Positions 48,877-59,770 of a stretch of DNA of 60,000 nucleotides are shown here, one piece after another (the stretch's first letter is position 1; each line of letters begins with the position of its first letter). The position numbers and the translations under genes were made by a program. This DNA is from Owenia fusiformis (lineage: Eukaryota; Annelida; Polychaeta; Sabellida; Oweniidae). The stretch is taken from assembly GCA_903813345.2 (NCBI GenBank), contig CAIIXF020000012.1, forward strand, positions 32,062,501-32,122,500, read 5' to 3'. Under the pieces are notes generated by a model. The model saw only the letters and a program-made list of their open reading frames with translations, had not been told where the DNA came from and searched no databases.

Positions 48877-49349
48877 CATTAATACCAGCGTTCACAATTA
48901 TACGATGAATGCATGAATGAATTACTGTCAGTATGCTATGTATAAAATGTACAAGGGTACATTTCAAAGAAAATATATATATTATGCTTTAGTGATGTGA
49001 TATCCGATGGAGTATAACAATAAATATGAATTATATACATAATTAAGATTTTATTTGTTATTAAGTATTTTATATTAAATTTTTAATCATCCTACATTTC
49101 ACAATTTGGACTTATTATATCTCACTGTGTATGTTTGTTGTTTTAATATGAAATATCTCTTTTTGTGCAAAGTAGGCCTTACCCGTAACTTTCTTTATGG
49201 ATTCTTGAAATTTATTCTGATACCTGAACATTTTCAAGTAGAATGACAGTTTTTTATTACATTTGGTCACGTTTGATTGCGTATTTTTATGAATGGCCTT
49301 TTGACAATTGAAAACAGGAACACACTAAATTTGATGATAACACGAAAAC
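48877..49349. other. 3' flank of TLR-B
   Basis: Polyadenylation signal AATAAA at 49019-49024, 143 bp after the stop. No other feature seen. Confidence 0.5.
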
Positions 49350-50754
49350 TTTCCTATTAGAAGATATAGTCCCTGATCTGGACCCTCTGAAAAAAAGTTT
49401 TGTTGTCCGGTACTTTCCCACATAAAATGATTGTACCATTTGAAAGAAAAGACTTCCCTCTTAAAGAAAACACCTCTTCTATTGATGTAAACAGGGGCAA
49501 AAGGCACCAAAACGGGGTTAGACAAAGTGGCATTCTGAAGTCTCACTTTCTTGTCATCACGATTCCAGGTAAACCATCAGACAGATTTACTTCAAATTTT
49601 CACACATGTTACATGGTAAGAAGTTTTAGAGCTGATTAACTTTGCGGTGGCCATCTTGCATTCTGGCAGCCATCTTGGAAGTTTAAAGATAAATCTTGTC
49701 ATCACGATTTCAGGAAATCTTGCATTCTGGCGGCCATCTTGGAATTTTTTTCAGATAAATATTATCATCGCGATTCCACAAAAACCACATAACAGATGTA
49801 CTTCAAATGTTCACACATGTTACATGGTAAATAGTCCTAGACCTCATTATTTTTTCGGTGGCCATCTTGCATTCTGGCAGCCATCTTGGAAGTTTTAAGA
49901 TAAATCTTGTCATCACGATTTCAGGAAATTCAAACGGATTTACTTCAAATTTCCACACATGTTACATGGTAAGAAAATATAGAGGTGAATAACTTTTCGG
50001 CAGCCATCTTGCATTCTGGCGGCCATCTTGGATATTTTGGGATAAATCTTGTCATCGTGATCCAGGAAATCAATCTAACAGATTAACTTCAAATGTTCAC
50101 ACATGTTACATGGTATGAAGTTCTAGAGCTGATTAACTTTTCGGTGGCCATGTTGCATTCCGTCGGCCATCTTGGAAGTTTTTAGATAAATCTTGTCATC
50201 ACGATTCCATGAAAACCACGTAACAGTTTCACTTCAAATTTTCACACATGTTACATGGTAAGAAGTTATAGAGCTGATTAACTTTCCGATGGCCATCTTG
50301 CATTCTGGTGGCCATCTTGGAAGTTTGTAGATAAATCTTGTCATCACGATTCCAGAAAAACCACTTTACAGATTTGCTTCAAATTTTCACACTTTATACA
50401 TTTACATTCACAATGGTTCCTTCCTGGTATATTTTTTTAGGTTTTATGACTGTTAAATTCTATAGTCTAGTTAACACCACTTTATAAACAGGTGTATTAT
50501 TACTGGTGTAACTAACACAACGAAAAGAATATAATTAATTTATTTGATTTTATATAACATGAAATTATTTTTTCTTTTCGATAAAACATTGCTTATTAGA
50601 AATATATTTAGTTGAAAACTTAGAGTAAACAATCAGTTCTTCTATCACAAAGTTTATTTTGGTTCAGTATATTTTTCTATACATTATTTTTACTAGTGAT
50701 TGGGTGACATATTGTAATAGCTTCGAACGTTTATCTTGACACTGTTCAGTAGTT

Positions 50755-51954
50755 TTTTTTTGTTTTTTTTTAAATTCATTTCTATCATTCATTAGCATAC
50801 AAATCAATATTTCAAAATGAAATATTTCAAAAACTTTAAATACATTTTCTCAATCAACAATGTTTCTAACATATTTTTCATATTCAAACATTACAGATAT
50901 ATTTTTTCTCTCATTCTTTGAAAACTTAAAGTCATGTATAGTTTTCTTTATTACAAGTGACTTGAATAATAACTTTTTATCTAATATTCATATCCCTATT
51001 TTTTCATTATCCTTCAAAGCTACATCTTTCCAAATATTTTTAATTGCATTACAATGTATAAAAAAGTGTTCAACATTATCAACTTCGTTACATAGTTTAC
51101 ATAAATCAGATTGTTCTATGTTATATTTTTTTAATAAACCACCATGTGGATATATACCATGGAAAATTCTCCATTGGATACTTAAAAGACCAGTGTCTGA
51201 CGTACATTTAAATAGCTGATTCCAAATGTCTGAACCAATAGTCAAACCATTAAATTGTACATCACACTGCCTTTCTTTTACAAGCTTATTCCTGGTTTTC
51301 TGTGATGTTAATTTTTCAAATTCTATCCCTCGAAATACAAGTGTTTCACTGGGTTTTATATTACCATACATATGAATTTTCTCTTGATTTAAACAAGCTC
51401 TTAAAATGTTATATTGCATTAAAGTTTCAGATTTTTTCCTATTAATTCAGAAATTACCTCATATGGTTTTAAGTGTCCATTCACAACAACATCTGATATG
51501 TAGATTAAACCCTTTTCTATCCACTTGTGAAAGTACAAGGGATATCTACTTAATACAATATTTCTGTTATTCCATATTATAGATTCATCTGTATAATTGC
51601 TATTCTCAAGCCATGTAAATAATAATTTTTTATAGAAAATGCTCAAATGAGCTATACCTTTCAACTGATCAGCACTTATATTGCTGTTGAGAACACTAAA
51701 CTTTTTACCTAATTTTCCATACATATACTCTGGTATAGCTCTCCAGTGGCCATCGCCATTCTCTGTTAATCTTTTAATCCATTGAATCATGTATGCAATT
51801 TGTAAGTCTTTACAGTTAATCATTTTTAAACCACCACAATCATAGCCTTGTACTAAAATATCTCTTTTTACTTTATCAGGCACCTTTTTAAGGTCTTCCT
51901 CTTTGAATTTTCCTTTTGCCCATATGCACTTTAACATCATGGTGTTAATTCTAT
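50755..51954 (-). mobile_element. 5'-truncated LINE (Tx1/L1-like) with 15-bp TSD
   Basis: 1.2-kb insertion flanked by identical 15-bp CACTGTTCAGTAGTT (50740-50754 and 51955-51969). The + strand T-runs at 50752-50770 are the poly-A tail in reverse. The coding remnant lies in two frames. 51419-51940 has GGLKMINCKDLQIAYMIQWI, an LWNN-like IIWNNRNI and FHKWIEKGLIYISDV, as in Tx1/L1 ORF2 C-termini. 50988-51419 has a Cys-rich RT zinc-binding end (LCKLCNEVDNVEHFFIHCN). One frameshift lies near 51420. It is inactive. Confidence 0.92.
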
Positions 51955-51969
51955 CACTGTTCAGTAGTT

Positions 51970-52920
51970 AATGTGTACTGTATACTTAACAAGGTGTGGT
52001 GACATTTTGCATGTTTCTGCATCGTCACTAATATTGAAAGCTTATGTTGATATTGTAGCAGTGTTTTTTAAGTTCTTTTTGTTGGTATAATTAGTTTCCA
52101 AACCCTATACTTATATCAATCTGACACACAGTTTTAGTGCAGGTTTAAGTGATTTTTGTTGATTATTAAACGCAAAGAGCATATGTGTCTCAAACTCGCA
52201 ACATTGTGGATACAGAGCCCATTCACATAGTTTGACATGCTGATGCTCTGAACCAGCTCATTAGTTAATATCTGACTAAGAGACAGCTTGCTTTCGCGAT
52301 GAAGAAACGTTATCTGCAGCTTTTATGAGAGTACTATAGTATCTACAACTATTTCTATTTTTGATCTTATGAGTATTGGATATCATTATTTTCAGTTGTG
52401 GTCGTTGATGAGGAATTGGTCATTGAACGGTGTGGATGCTGTTTATTCCCATATTAGATTATTGTCTTGGGATATTCAGGTTTGATTTTTGTTTGCCAGT
52501 TTTACACTTTACAATTTGCTTTTCCCACTAGGTTGCTCTACACTTTTTTCCTTTCTCATTTGTCATTTTTGTTTATATTTAGTAAAGATATGATACGCAG
52601 GTCTCTCCTTCTGTGTGATCACCTGTCCAGAAGACAATTCGAATGCATGAAGAACATTTCGTTGACATGATGCACAGTGAAAGGTTTTCCACACATTTAC
52701 ATTTTCGTTTAAAAGAGCTTTAATTCCGTTATATACTCAGATCAAGGCCAATTTAGCATACATTTCGCTCTCAAAAATCGCTGTGCAATAATGGATTTCA
52801 AAGAAATGTTTGACGTTTTCAATAATCTTTTTTCTTTTTGATGAAATGTAGTTATTTATTCTAAAAATTAATCGATGTCATACACAAAATGCATTTAAGT
52901 GGTATAATGTGCAGAGTAAA
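51970..52920. other. Central spacer of the inverted-repeat element
   Basis: No coding frame with family resemblance and no further repeat recognised. Confidence 0.35.
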
Positions 52921-54059
52921 AAGATGTATTTTAGAATATCACCATGTGTTACCCCATTGTAGCGCCTCTTGCCCATGTTTCTATCAATATAAAACATGAT
53001 ATCATACACCAAATATGCATTTATGTCAAATTATGTGGTTTAAAATACAGAAAAATAGATAACATTCTCCCTAGAATACCACCTTGTGTAACCCCACTTT
53101 ACTGCCTTTTGCCCCTGTTTATATCAATATAAAAGGTAGCATGTAACCTTTCTTGTAACATGTGTAAAAGTTTCAAGAAAATCAGTAAAGTGGTTTTCCT
53201 GGAATCACAATGACAAGATTTATCCAAAAAAACTTCCAAGATGGCCGCCAGAATGCAAGATGGCCACCGAAAGGTTAATTAGCTCTGAACTTCTTACCAT
53301 GTAATATGTGTGAAAATTTGAAGTAAATCCGTTTGGTTTTCCTGAAATCGTGATGACAAGATTTATCTTTAAACTTCCAAGATGGCTGCCAGAATGCAGG
53401 ATGGCCACCGAAAAAATAATGAGGTCTAGGACTTTTTACCATGTAACATGTGTGAACATTTGAAGTACATCTGTTATGTGATTTTTGTGGAATCGCGATG
53501 ACAATATTTATCTGAAAAAAATTCCAAGATGGCTGCCAGAATGCAAGATAGCCGCCGCAAAGTTAATCAGCTCTAGAACTTCTTACCATGTAACATGTGT
53601 GAAAACTTTAAGTAAATCCGTCTGATAGTTTACCTGGAATCGTGATGACAAGAAAGTGAGACTTCAGAATGCCACCTTGTCTAACCCCGTTTTGGTGCCT
53701 TTTGCCCCTGTTTACATCAATAGAAGAGGTGTTTTCTTTAAGAGGGAAGTCTGTTCTTTCAAACGGTACAATCATTTTATGTGAGAAAGTACCGGACAAC
53801 AAAACCCCTTTTCTAGAGCCCTTTTGGAAATCAGATCGGGGACTAATACTTTCTCGAGGATAATAAGGATAGAAAAATATGTCAACAAATGAGGATTTCA
53901 TATCTCAATAAAGACTTATCATAACAATAAATATATATAAGCGCAAATGCGAAAGGGAAGGGTGACTCAAAACTTTAAAGAAACCCAACAAGAAAAGCAA
54001 TAATCTGTCCTAAGAAAAGTAGACCCTATATATCCCAAAACCATGATCTAACGTGAAAA

Positions 54060-54190
54060 GAAACAATGTCTAACATCCCCCCCCCCTCCAATCCAGAACC
54101 AATATCACAATCCAGGACCAGAACACCAAAGGAAATTCCATTCATACTGAAGTCATTACAATATGATAATTGCTAATAAGTAGCAACTAT
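54060..54190 (-). repeat. Dispersed coding-like fragment, copy 1 (NEMSLG family)
   Basis: Related to 55495-55590 and 59605-59770. On the + strand all have a C-run, then AATATCACAATCC-, GACCAGAACACCAA- and TTCATT...AGTCATTACAATA-type blocks. On the - strand the blocks read as a degenerate peptide close to NEMSLGVLDLDYDI. Could be an exon-derived or transposon repeat; not identified. Confidence 0.4.
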
Positions 54191-54344
54191 GATGCTTACA
54201 AAAAATCATTGGTGTTTAATAAGATTTCCTTGAATATGATTAAGATATCGAGGAGAAAATAAAAAGGGTCGAACAAATGATGATACAAATATACTTTATT
54301 TGTGATCAGTGTAGTTTGTAATGGAATGTGTTTTTAAATATTTA

Positions 54345-54842
54345 CAGGATGACCCAAAAAATGCCACACACTATAATTAAATGACTTTCTCAATAATGAA
54401 TGAATCTTCATTATTTTTTGTGAAGATAGAGTGTTCGATGGAAAGATTGATGAACTTGTTCAACAACTTCGAGATTTTAGATCAAAAATTTTCTGAAGTT
54501 TAGATTTCTGTCATTATTTCAGTCATTTTTGGATCGCTTTCACATATGTTATCCTCAATATGTCATATCTATCGACTTTTTTTAAATAATATTTTCAAAT
54601 TTGATGAACTGACTCGTTTATTGATTAATTTAAAAAAAATGACAGGTTTTCTAATTTAGATTTTCGAATGAATTTTTGTCAGAGCTTGTCTCCGCGGAAA
54701 ATGAGATATCTCTTAATTTTCAAGTTGTTGATGCTATGCAAGCATATACCCGTCTTTCTTTCTTTGAACACTCTATCTACACATAGTTCATATTTGAGAA
54801 AGTCATTTCAAAAATCATAGGTGGCATTTTCGGCTCACTCTG
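54345..54842. mobile_element. 498-bp TA-flanked MITE (CAGGATGACCC ends)
   Basis: Ends CAGGATGACCCAAAAAATGC and (from the right) CAGAGTGAGCCGAAAATGCC, flanked by TA (54343-54344, 54843-54844). Inverted similarity extends ~100 bp to GATAGAGTGTTC on both sides. No coding frame; mariner-type non-autonomous element. Confidence 0.75.
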
Positions 54843-55219
54843 TACAAATATTATTATATATGTAATATTATATACAATGTATCAGCTAGTTGTGAATAAG
54901 ACAAAACACAATTGTCACGTGTAGGGTGTAGGGTGTACTATCTAGTAATGTTTTTTTTATATTTATCTAATTCACAGGTCGGGTGTCAAAAACTGATAGA
55001 TGGTCTTGTGTTAATTGAGGAAAACCGAATCATCAATAAAACTTTCCCGAATAATAACAAGGATATCCATCAGGCTGGTGAAAACGGAAACCCTTCATTT
55101 TCCCCATATTTTTGTCATTTTATAAAATTACTCCTTGATATTTCACACATTTGTACATTTAATTTCCTACCACCCAAATATATTTCATTGCCATCAGATT
55201 AATAGTCACGATTTCAGAG

Positions 55220-55588
55220 CTACTTTGAACAACACGCTTCAGGTTTGGCCTTCATCGCGCTGTAGGAAACCCTGCACAGTTGTCCAGAGGTAGTTCTCAT
55301 ACATTCTATCTTTGCCATATCCCCCTCCCCCAGGTAGGAACACTTTGGACGACGAGTGCAGGTTCGCATACAGCGCAAGTGGCCACTTGGTAATGTTCTT
55401 TTGAGTGCTGTGGCATTATGACTATCATTCTGATGGTCATGAAATATAGTGGACTGATAGATAATTAAATTAATGTACAAATGTGTAAAACAATGTCCTA
55501 GACCCCCGTCCCCTTTCAATCGAGAGGCAATATCATAATCCAGATCCAGAACACCAAGGGACATTTCATTCAAGTCATAACAATACAT
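55220..55588 (-). CDS. Unidentified Cys-rich open frame (122 codons)
   Basis: The frame contains LRCMRTCTRRPKCSYLG, then ECMRTTSGQLCRV. The cysteine spacing recalls the start of PAN/apple modules, but length and order do not allow an assignment. Its N-terminal part is the NEMSLGVLDLDYDI fragment repeated at ~54060 and ~59605. It may be one or two exons of a longer gene, or a decayed repeat. Splice sites and expression cannot be judged here. Confidence 0.25.
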   Translation of the reverse strand: MYCYDLNEMSLGVLDLDYDIASRLKGDGGLGHCFTHLYINLIIYQSTIFHDHQNDSHNATALKRTLPSGHLRCMRTCTRRPKCSYLGEGDMAKIECMRTTSGQLCRVSYSAMKAKPEACCSK

Positions 55589-55880
55589 GTTGAAAATAAA
55601 CCTGAAAATAGGATACAGGCATTTTGGGATTTCTTTTTTGAAAAATTGTCGATGAAGTATTTTATCTGCATTTTGGTCTACTTATGAAATAATTAATTTT
55701 TAATAATAATCAATAATTGATAATAATCTTTAGACAAGAAAGTTAGTTTTATATATTTCGTTTTATGAGGTGTTCTTTATAGCTTTTAACAACCTTATGA
55801 ACAATGAGCTTTTTTATAACCCATAACAATTGAGTACGGGAAAGCGGAAAAGATTATCTCTTCAGAATAATTTACGAAAG

Positions 55881-55890
55881 GGGAATTTCC
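55881..55890. promoter_or_regulatory. Consensus Rel/NF-kappaB site upstream of TLR-C
   Basis: GGGAATTTCC fits GGGRNWYYCC exactly, about 740 bp before the TLR-C ATG, followed by TATATACA at ~55893. Rel sites are common in immune promoters, but a single 10-bp match can occur by chance. Confidence 0.3.
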
Positions 55891-55899
55891 TGTATATAC

Positions 55900-56631
55900 A
55901 TTTAACACATTAGTTCCTGTGTTTATCAATGAACTATTGAAAACTGCAAAACGAATGAAAAGTTCTCAGTTGTTAAATGGTTCAGTTAGAGTTGTCGATG
56001 CGCAGACGATTCTGCAGTCATCCGATATCGTACAAATAAACAAAAGTATCCATGATTAGGAAATTATTATGATGAGAAAAGCAAGCCTATATCTAGTGTT
56101 CTCCGGAAAAATCTGAGTAAAAAAGATTCAAAGGAATTAATTAATGGTACATATAGTTACAAGTAGATATAAACAAATAGAGACAGGTGAGTATGTATTA
56201 CACAAAAAAAATCTTTGCAAGAAAAAATGTTCATCAAAAAAGCTGGCAATGTGCAGTAAATGAGCTACACTTACACGTATTCTCACACAATGTTTTGTAT
56301 ACGTATCTATCAGACAGTTCACGCAATTGGAAATATGAAATGAAAAAGAAATATAGAAAGAACGGTGCTATTGAAGTTCAAGAAATAATTCATCATTCCC
56401 ACATACGAGTTAGGCAAGATATATCATATCCCAGGCAATCAGAACATTTTTATATTCATTGAAATTGATTACTATATACCCTCATCATTCAACTTCTGAT
56501 TACTTGGTTACTGTTGACCTAGTTCTGACCAATTTACCTTTAAAACCTTTTCAAAACGGTCCTCTAATTTATTAAGTCATTGGCTTAAACGCTTTAACCA
56601 ATCATTCGTGTCCGCTTGTCTTTTTAGGAAA
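55900..56631. other. 5' flank of TLR-C
   Basis: No gene recognised. CTTTTTAG immediately before GAAAATGG at the end looks like a splice acceptor, allowing a spliced 5' UTR. Confidence 0.4.
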
Positions 56632-59244
56632 ATGGCGCGTGCATACAGTGTCATATGTAGCCTTATTGTGTATGCAATTTACAACATGCACATTTTGCAG
56701 TCAACCCAGTTCTACCCAGACAAAGACCGAAATAGTTATCACAGAAAAACATGGCCAGCTTCAAACAATAATAGGAGTGGCAGCTTTCAACAAATTGATA
56801 ATAATGATAATATCAAACGTCATACTAAATATAACAAACCAATCCTTAGCAATGCAGAAGACGGTGACGTCTTTCTAAGAAAGGATGCCAATCGAGTTCA
56901 TTTCTATGATGAACAGAGCAACAGATATAAAACGCATATACTTAATAGAAAAAACAATAAGTACCTAATCCTTAATAAATATGGTGCTGATCGCAAATCT
57001 GTAAAATACCAAGCTCTGAATCCATTTTGTGACAAATGGTGCAAATACATACCTGGTAGATTAATTTGTAGTGGGAATGCTTCAAAAGTCCAATTTCAAG
57101 ACCTCTTAAAATGCATCAAATATGTACCAAAACCGACGTTACTCCAACAATTGGAATTTGAAAACTTCAACTTTGGAACAATACAAAGAGGAGCATTTAA
57201 GTATGCGCCACATAACGTAACTGTCTTAAAAATAAGAAGGTGCAATCTCACAAATCTTGAGCATGCCTTAAGCTCAGTGACAAAGTTGGAAATCTTAGAA
57301 TTGCAAGGTATTGGATTGAAAGAAATTCCTTCATTTATACCATTATACACACCTTGGATACATAATTTAAGACTTGACGACAACTATATTACGAATCTTC
57401 ATTTTAATGGATCATTCAAAACATCAAAACACTTCACACTCAGTTTAGTTAATAACAATATAACGAAAATCACCAAAGCAGAAATGGCCAAATTGAGAAA
57501 CGCTGCATCGCTATCATTAAACCTAAGGAATAATGATGTGAGAGAAATTGAAACAAATTTTCTCAATGATATTAAGGAGATCAGGGAAATCAATATAATG
57601 CAGAACATTCATTTTGGGAACAAGAATTTTTTCAACTTAATGAACAACTTTAAATACACAACAATAACTGGAAGTTTGCATCTTACTGCTTGTGGTATAA
57701 CGATAAGGACGTTTGATATATCAATTTTGAAGCCCCTTGAAATGTCAAATTTAAAGGAGTTGTGGTTAGAAGAGAATACGATAGAGGTTATTGACGCTAG
57801 TGCATTTGAGCCTGTAAAAGACCTTGAAGTTTTAGCGATCTCGAACGTCATGCAGTTTTCACCAGAGTGCTTCTCACCACTACATAAAATTAAAAAACTC
57901 TACATCTACGGAATGCAGAAGCGTAAAAAGCCTGGAGAGTGTGAAAATATAAATCTAAATTCATTAATTACTTTAGAAGTACTTGTGATAACTGGGGTTG
58001 ATCCAACACGAACACCCTTTCAATTTAATCAACTGAATTTGAACACATTAACTCTGTTTGACTTGTCCGAATTATTTGATCACTTTAGAGATCAAGTTTA
58101 TCAAATGTTGAAAAGTCGAAAATTGTATTCAACTGTAATGTTGTCCAGAAATTTACTTTTCCGGTACAGTGACATGGACTTGAGTTCAATGTTTAGTAAT
58201 ATTGTAATTGATGATTTAGATTTATCTGATAACTATTTTGCTCGACTTCCAATTTCCATGTTCTATAACTCAACGATTATAGAATTAGACATGAGTAAAA
58301 ACAGAATAACACATATACAAAGGGGTTTATTTGAAAACATACATGATTTAAAATTTTTAGTATTATCAGAAAACGCAATTCAGTTCATCGATGGTAATGC
58401 CTTTTCACATCTTCAAGCTACTACAACAATGGACTTTTGTGTAATTACCCTTGAAAATAATATGTTACCATGCAATTGTGAGATGGAGCCATTTAGAAAA
58501 TGGTTAATACATCTTTCAGGGGATGTAACAGAGATTGTGGTGAATCATGACAAGTTATGTGCAGCGCCAGAGTGGAGAGAACATGATGAACTACTGAAAG
58601 CAAAGATACCATGGATGGAATGTAATAGTGATCTATTCACAAGAATCTGTGTAGTAAGTGGAACTGCCTTAGTCTTAGTTATTGCACTTACAATAGCTTT
58701 GTTAAAGTATTTTTGGAAGGATATCAAATACAGACAAATGGTTCGAAAAGCTAGAAAGCACAATGGATACATTCCTATAGACGGTATTGAAGATGAAATA
58801 TATGACGCATTCATCAGTTACCACCCAGAGAAGAGAATCTGGGTACAAGATGTCATGACGGCTGAACTAGGAAAAGGAGACTTAGAATTCACATTGATGT
58901 ATGACATTAACATTCTTCCCACTGGAAATGAGTCGTATTTTGGTGGTATATTCTCACACATGGACCGTAGTCGACATGTTATCTTTCTGGTGACGCGAGG
59001 TTGGATGAAAGAGGGCATGAATGAGTTTGAGATGGAAGCTGCAATAGATTTGTTGAAACAAAGCAAAAGGCATACGCTTATCGTGATAATGATGGAGAAC
59101 ATACCACAGAAGGAGATGTCAGAGACTTTGAAACTGATGGTGAGAAACAACTTCTGTCTGAAGTGGAGTGAGAATGAGAAAGAACAAAGAAAATTCTGGA
59201 GAGATCTAAAACTGGAGCTTGGTAAGAAAAAATACCTGAACTAA
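56632..59244 (+). CDS. TLR-C: intact Toll-like receptor
   Basis: 870 aa in one exon; start at ATG 56632 (MARAYSVICSLIVYAIYNM, signal peptide). The open frame extends eight codons upstream without another ATG. An N-terminal Cys cluster (FCDKWC...C...LLKC) is followed by LRRs with many N-glycosylation sites and an LRRCT (LPCNCEMEPFRKWL ... LCAAP). The membrane helix is at ~673-693 (CVVSGTALVLVIALTIALL), then a basic stretch, then TIR from residue 724 to the end. Box 1 is YDAFISY and box 3 FW. The BB-loop reads YDINILPTG instead of the usual RDxxPG type. The ectodomain is clearly diverged from TLR-B, with a shorter LRR region, while the TIR is almost the same. AATAAA at 59325-59330. Innate immune sensor by family; ligand and adaptor unknown. 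Confidence 0.96.
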   Translation: MARAYSVICSLIVYAIYNMHILQSTQFYPDKDRNSYHRKTWPASNNNRSGSFQQIDNNDNIKRHTKYNKPILSNAEDGDVFLRKDANRVHFYDEQSNRYKTHILNRKNNKYLILNKYGADRKSVKYQALNPFCDKWCKYIPGRLICSGNASKVQFQDLLKCIKYVPKPTLLQQLEFENFNFGTIQRGAFKYAPHNVTVLKIRRCNLTNLEHALSSVTKLEILELQGIGLKEIPSFIPLYTPWIHNLRLDDNYITNLHFNGSFKTSKHFTLSLVNNNITKITKAEMAKLRNAASLSLNLRNNDVREIETNFLNDIKEIREINIMQNIHFGNKNFFNLMNNFKYTTITGSLHLTACGITIRTFDISILKPLEMSNLKELWLEENTIEVIDASAFEPVKDLEVLAISNVMQFSPECFSPLHKIKKLYIYGMQKRKKPGECENINLNSLITLEVLVITGVDPTRTPFQFNQLNLNTLTLFDLSELFDHFRDQVYQMLKSRKLYSTVMLSRNLLFRYSDMDLSSMFSNIVIDDLDLSDNYFARLPISMFYNSTIIELDMSKNRITHIQRGLFENIHDLKFLVLSENAIQFIDGNAFSHLQATTTMDFCVITLENNMLPCNCEMEPFRKWLIHLSGDVTEIVVNHDKLCAAPEWREHDELLKAKIPWMECNSDLFTRICVVSGTALVLVIALTIALLKYFWKDIKYRQMVRKARKHNGYIPIDGIEDEIYDAFISYHPEKRIWVQDVMTAELGKGDLEFTLMYDINILPTGNESYFGGIFSHMDRSRHVIFLVTRGWMKEGMNEFEMEAAIDLLKQSKRHTLIVIMMENIPQKEMSETLKLMVRNNFCLKWSENEKEQRKFWRDLKLELGKKKYLN

Positions 59245-59324
59245 TATTCCGATCCCAATTTTTAACCTGGGCGAATTATTTTTACAAATACTTTTACTCC
59301 AGTGAAACCGTTGTAATATTCACA

Positions 59325-59330
59325 AATAAA
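59325..59330 (+). promoter_or_regulatory. Polyadenylation signal of TLR-C
   Basis: AATAAA, 80 bp after the TLR-C stop codon. Confidence 0.6.
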
Positions 59331-59604
59331 TGAAAATATTGCAATTTGTAAATTGGTATGAATGAATTTAGACACACGCGTCATATTAACATTCAACTCA
59401 CGGTGAACACCCATATATCTATATAAAAAACATGTAACGCGTATGAATGTTGATTAATGTACTATAGATAGTGTTTCTTTTGTCGATATGCCAACGTGAA
59501 AGTACCAAAAATGGTTAGAGAACACAGCAAGAAAAATAGATTATCCAAGAATACACCTGTTATAAAGAAAACAAACCCCAATTAAACGTGAAAAGAAAAG
59601 GGGT

Positions 59605-59770
59605 ATTATACCCCCCCCCCCTCCCCGCCATCCAAGTGCTAATATCACAATCCGAGACCATAACACCAAGCACAGACTTCTGCCAGCTTCATCCCAATTG
59701 GATCTGGCTCGGGATCTGTGACACCAAGGGACATTTCATTGATACTAAAGTCATTACAATACAATTCGAA
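59605..59770 (-). repeat. Dispersed coding-like fragment, copy 3 (NEMSLG family)
   Basis: C-run, then ATCACAATCCGAGACCA and CACCAAGGGACATTTCATTG, as in the copies at ~54060 and ~55495. The - strand reads INEMSLGV. An extra ~50 bp is inserted between two CACCAAG words. Unidentified. Confidence 0.4.

Larger units (their letters stand above)
49350..53865. mobile_element. ~4.5-kb inverted-repeat element with internal ~143-bp tandem units
   Basis: The left arm (from ~49350) and right arm (to ~53865) are inverted copies sharing TTTTGTTGTCCGGTACTTTC, TGTAAACAGGGGCAAAAGGC and TCTCACTTTCTTGTCATCAC. Inward of these, both arms carry ~143-bp tandem units (GCCATCTTGCATTCTGGCGG, GATAAATCTTGTCATCACGA, CACACATGTTACATGGTA): about six on the left, three or four on the right. 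Degenerate copies of the outer block recur at ~52944 and ~53080. The centre holds a LINE insertion (50755-51954) and otherwise no coding frame. No transposase, so a non-autonomous fold-back-type element. Exact ends and TSD uncertain. Confidence 0.75.

Noticed and set aside
56608-56631. Eight-codon N-terminal extension of TLR-C
   Set aside because: The first codon is GTG and the stretch looks like the end of an intron; ATG at 56632 leads straight into the signal peptide.
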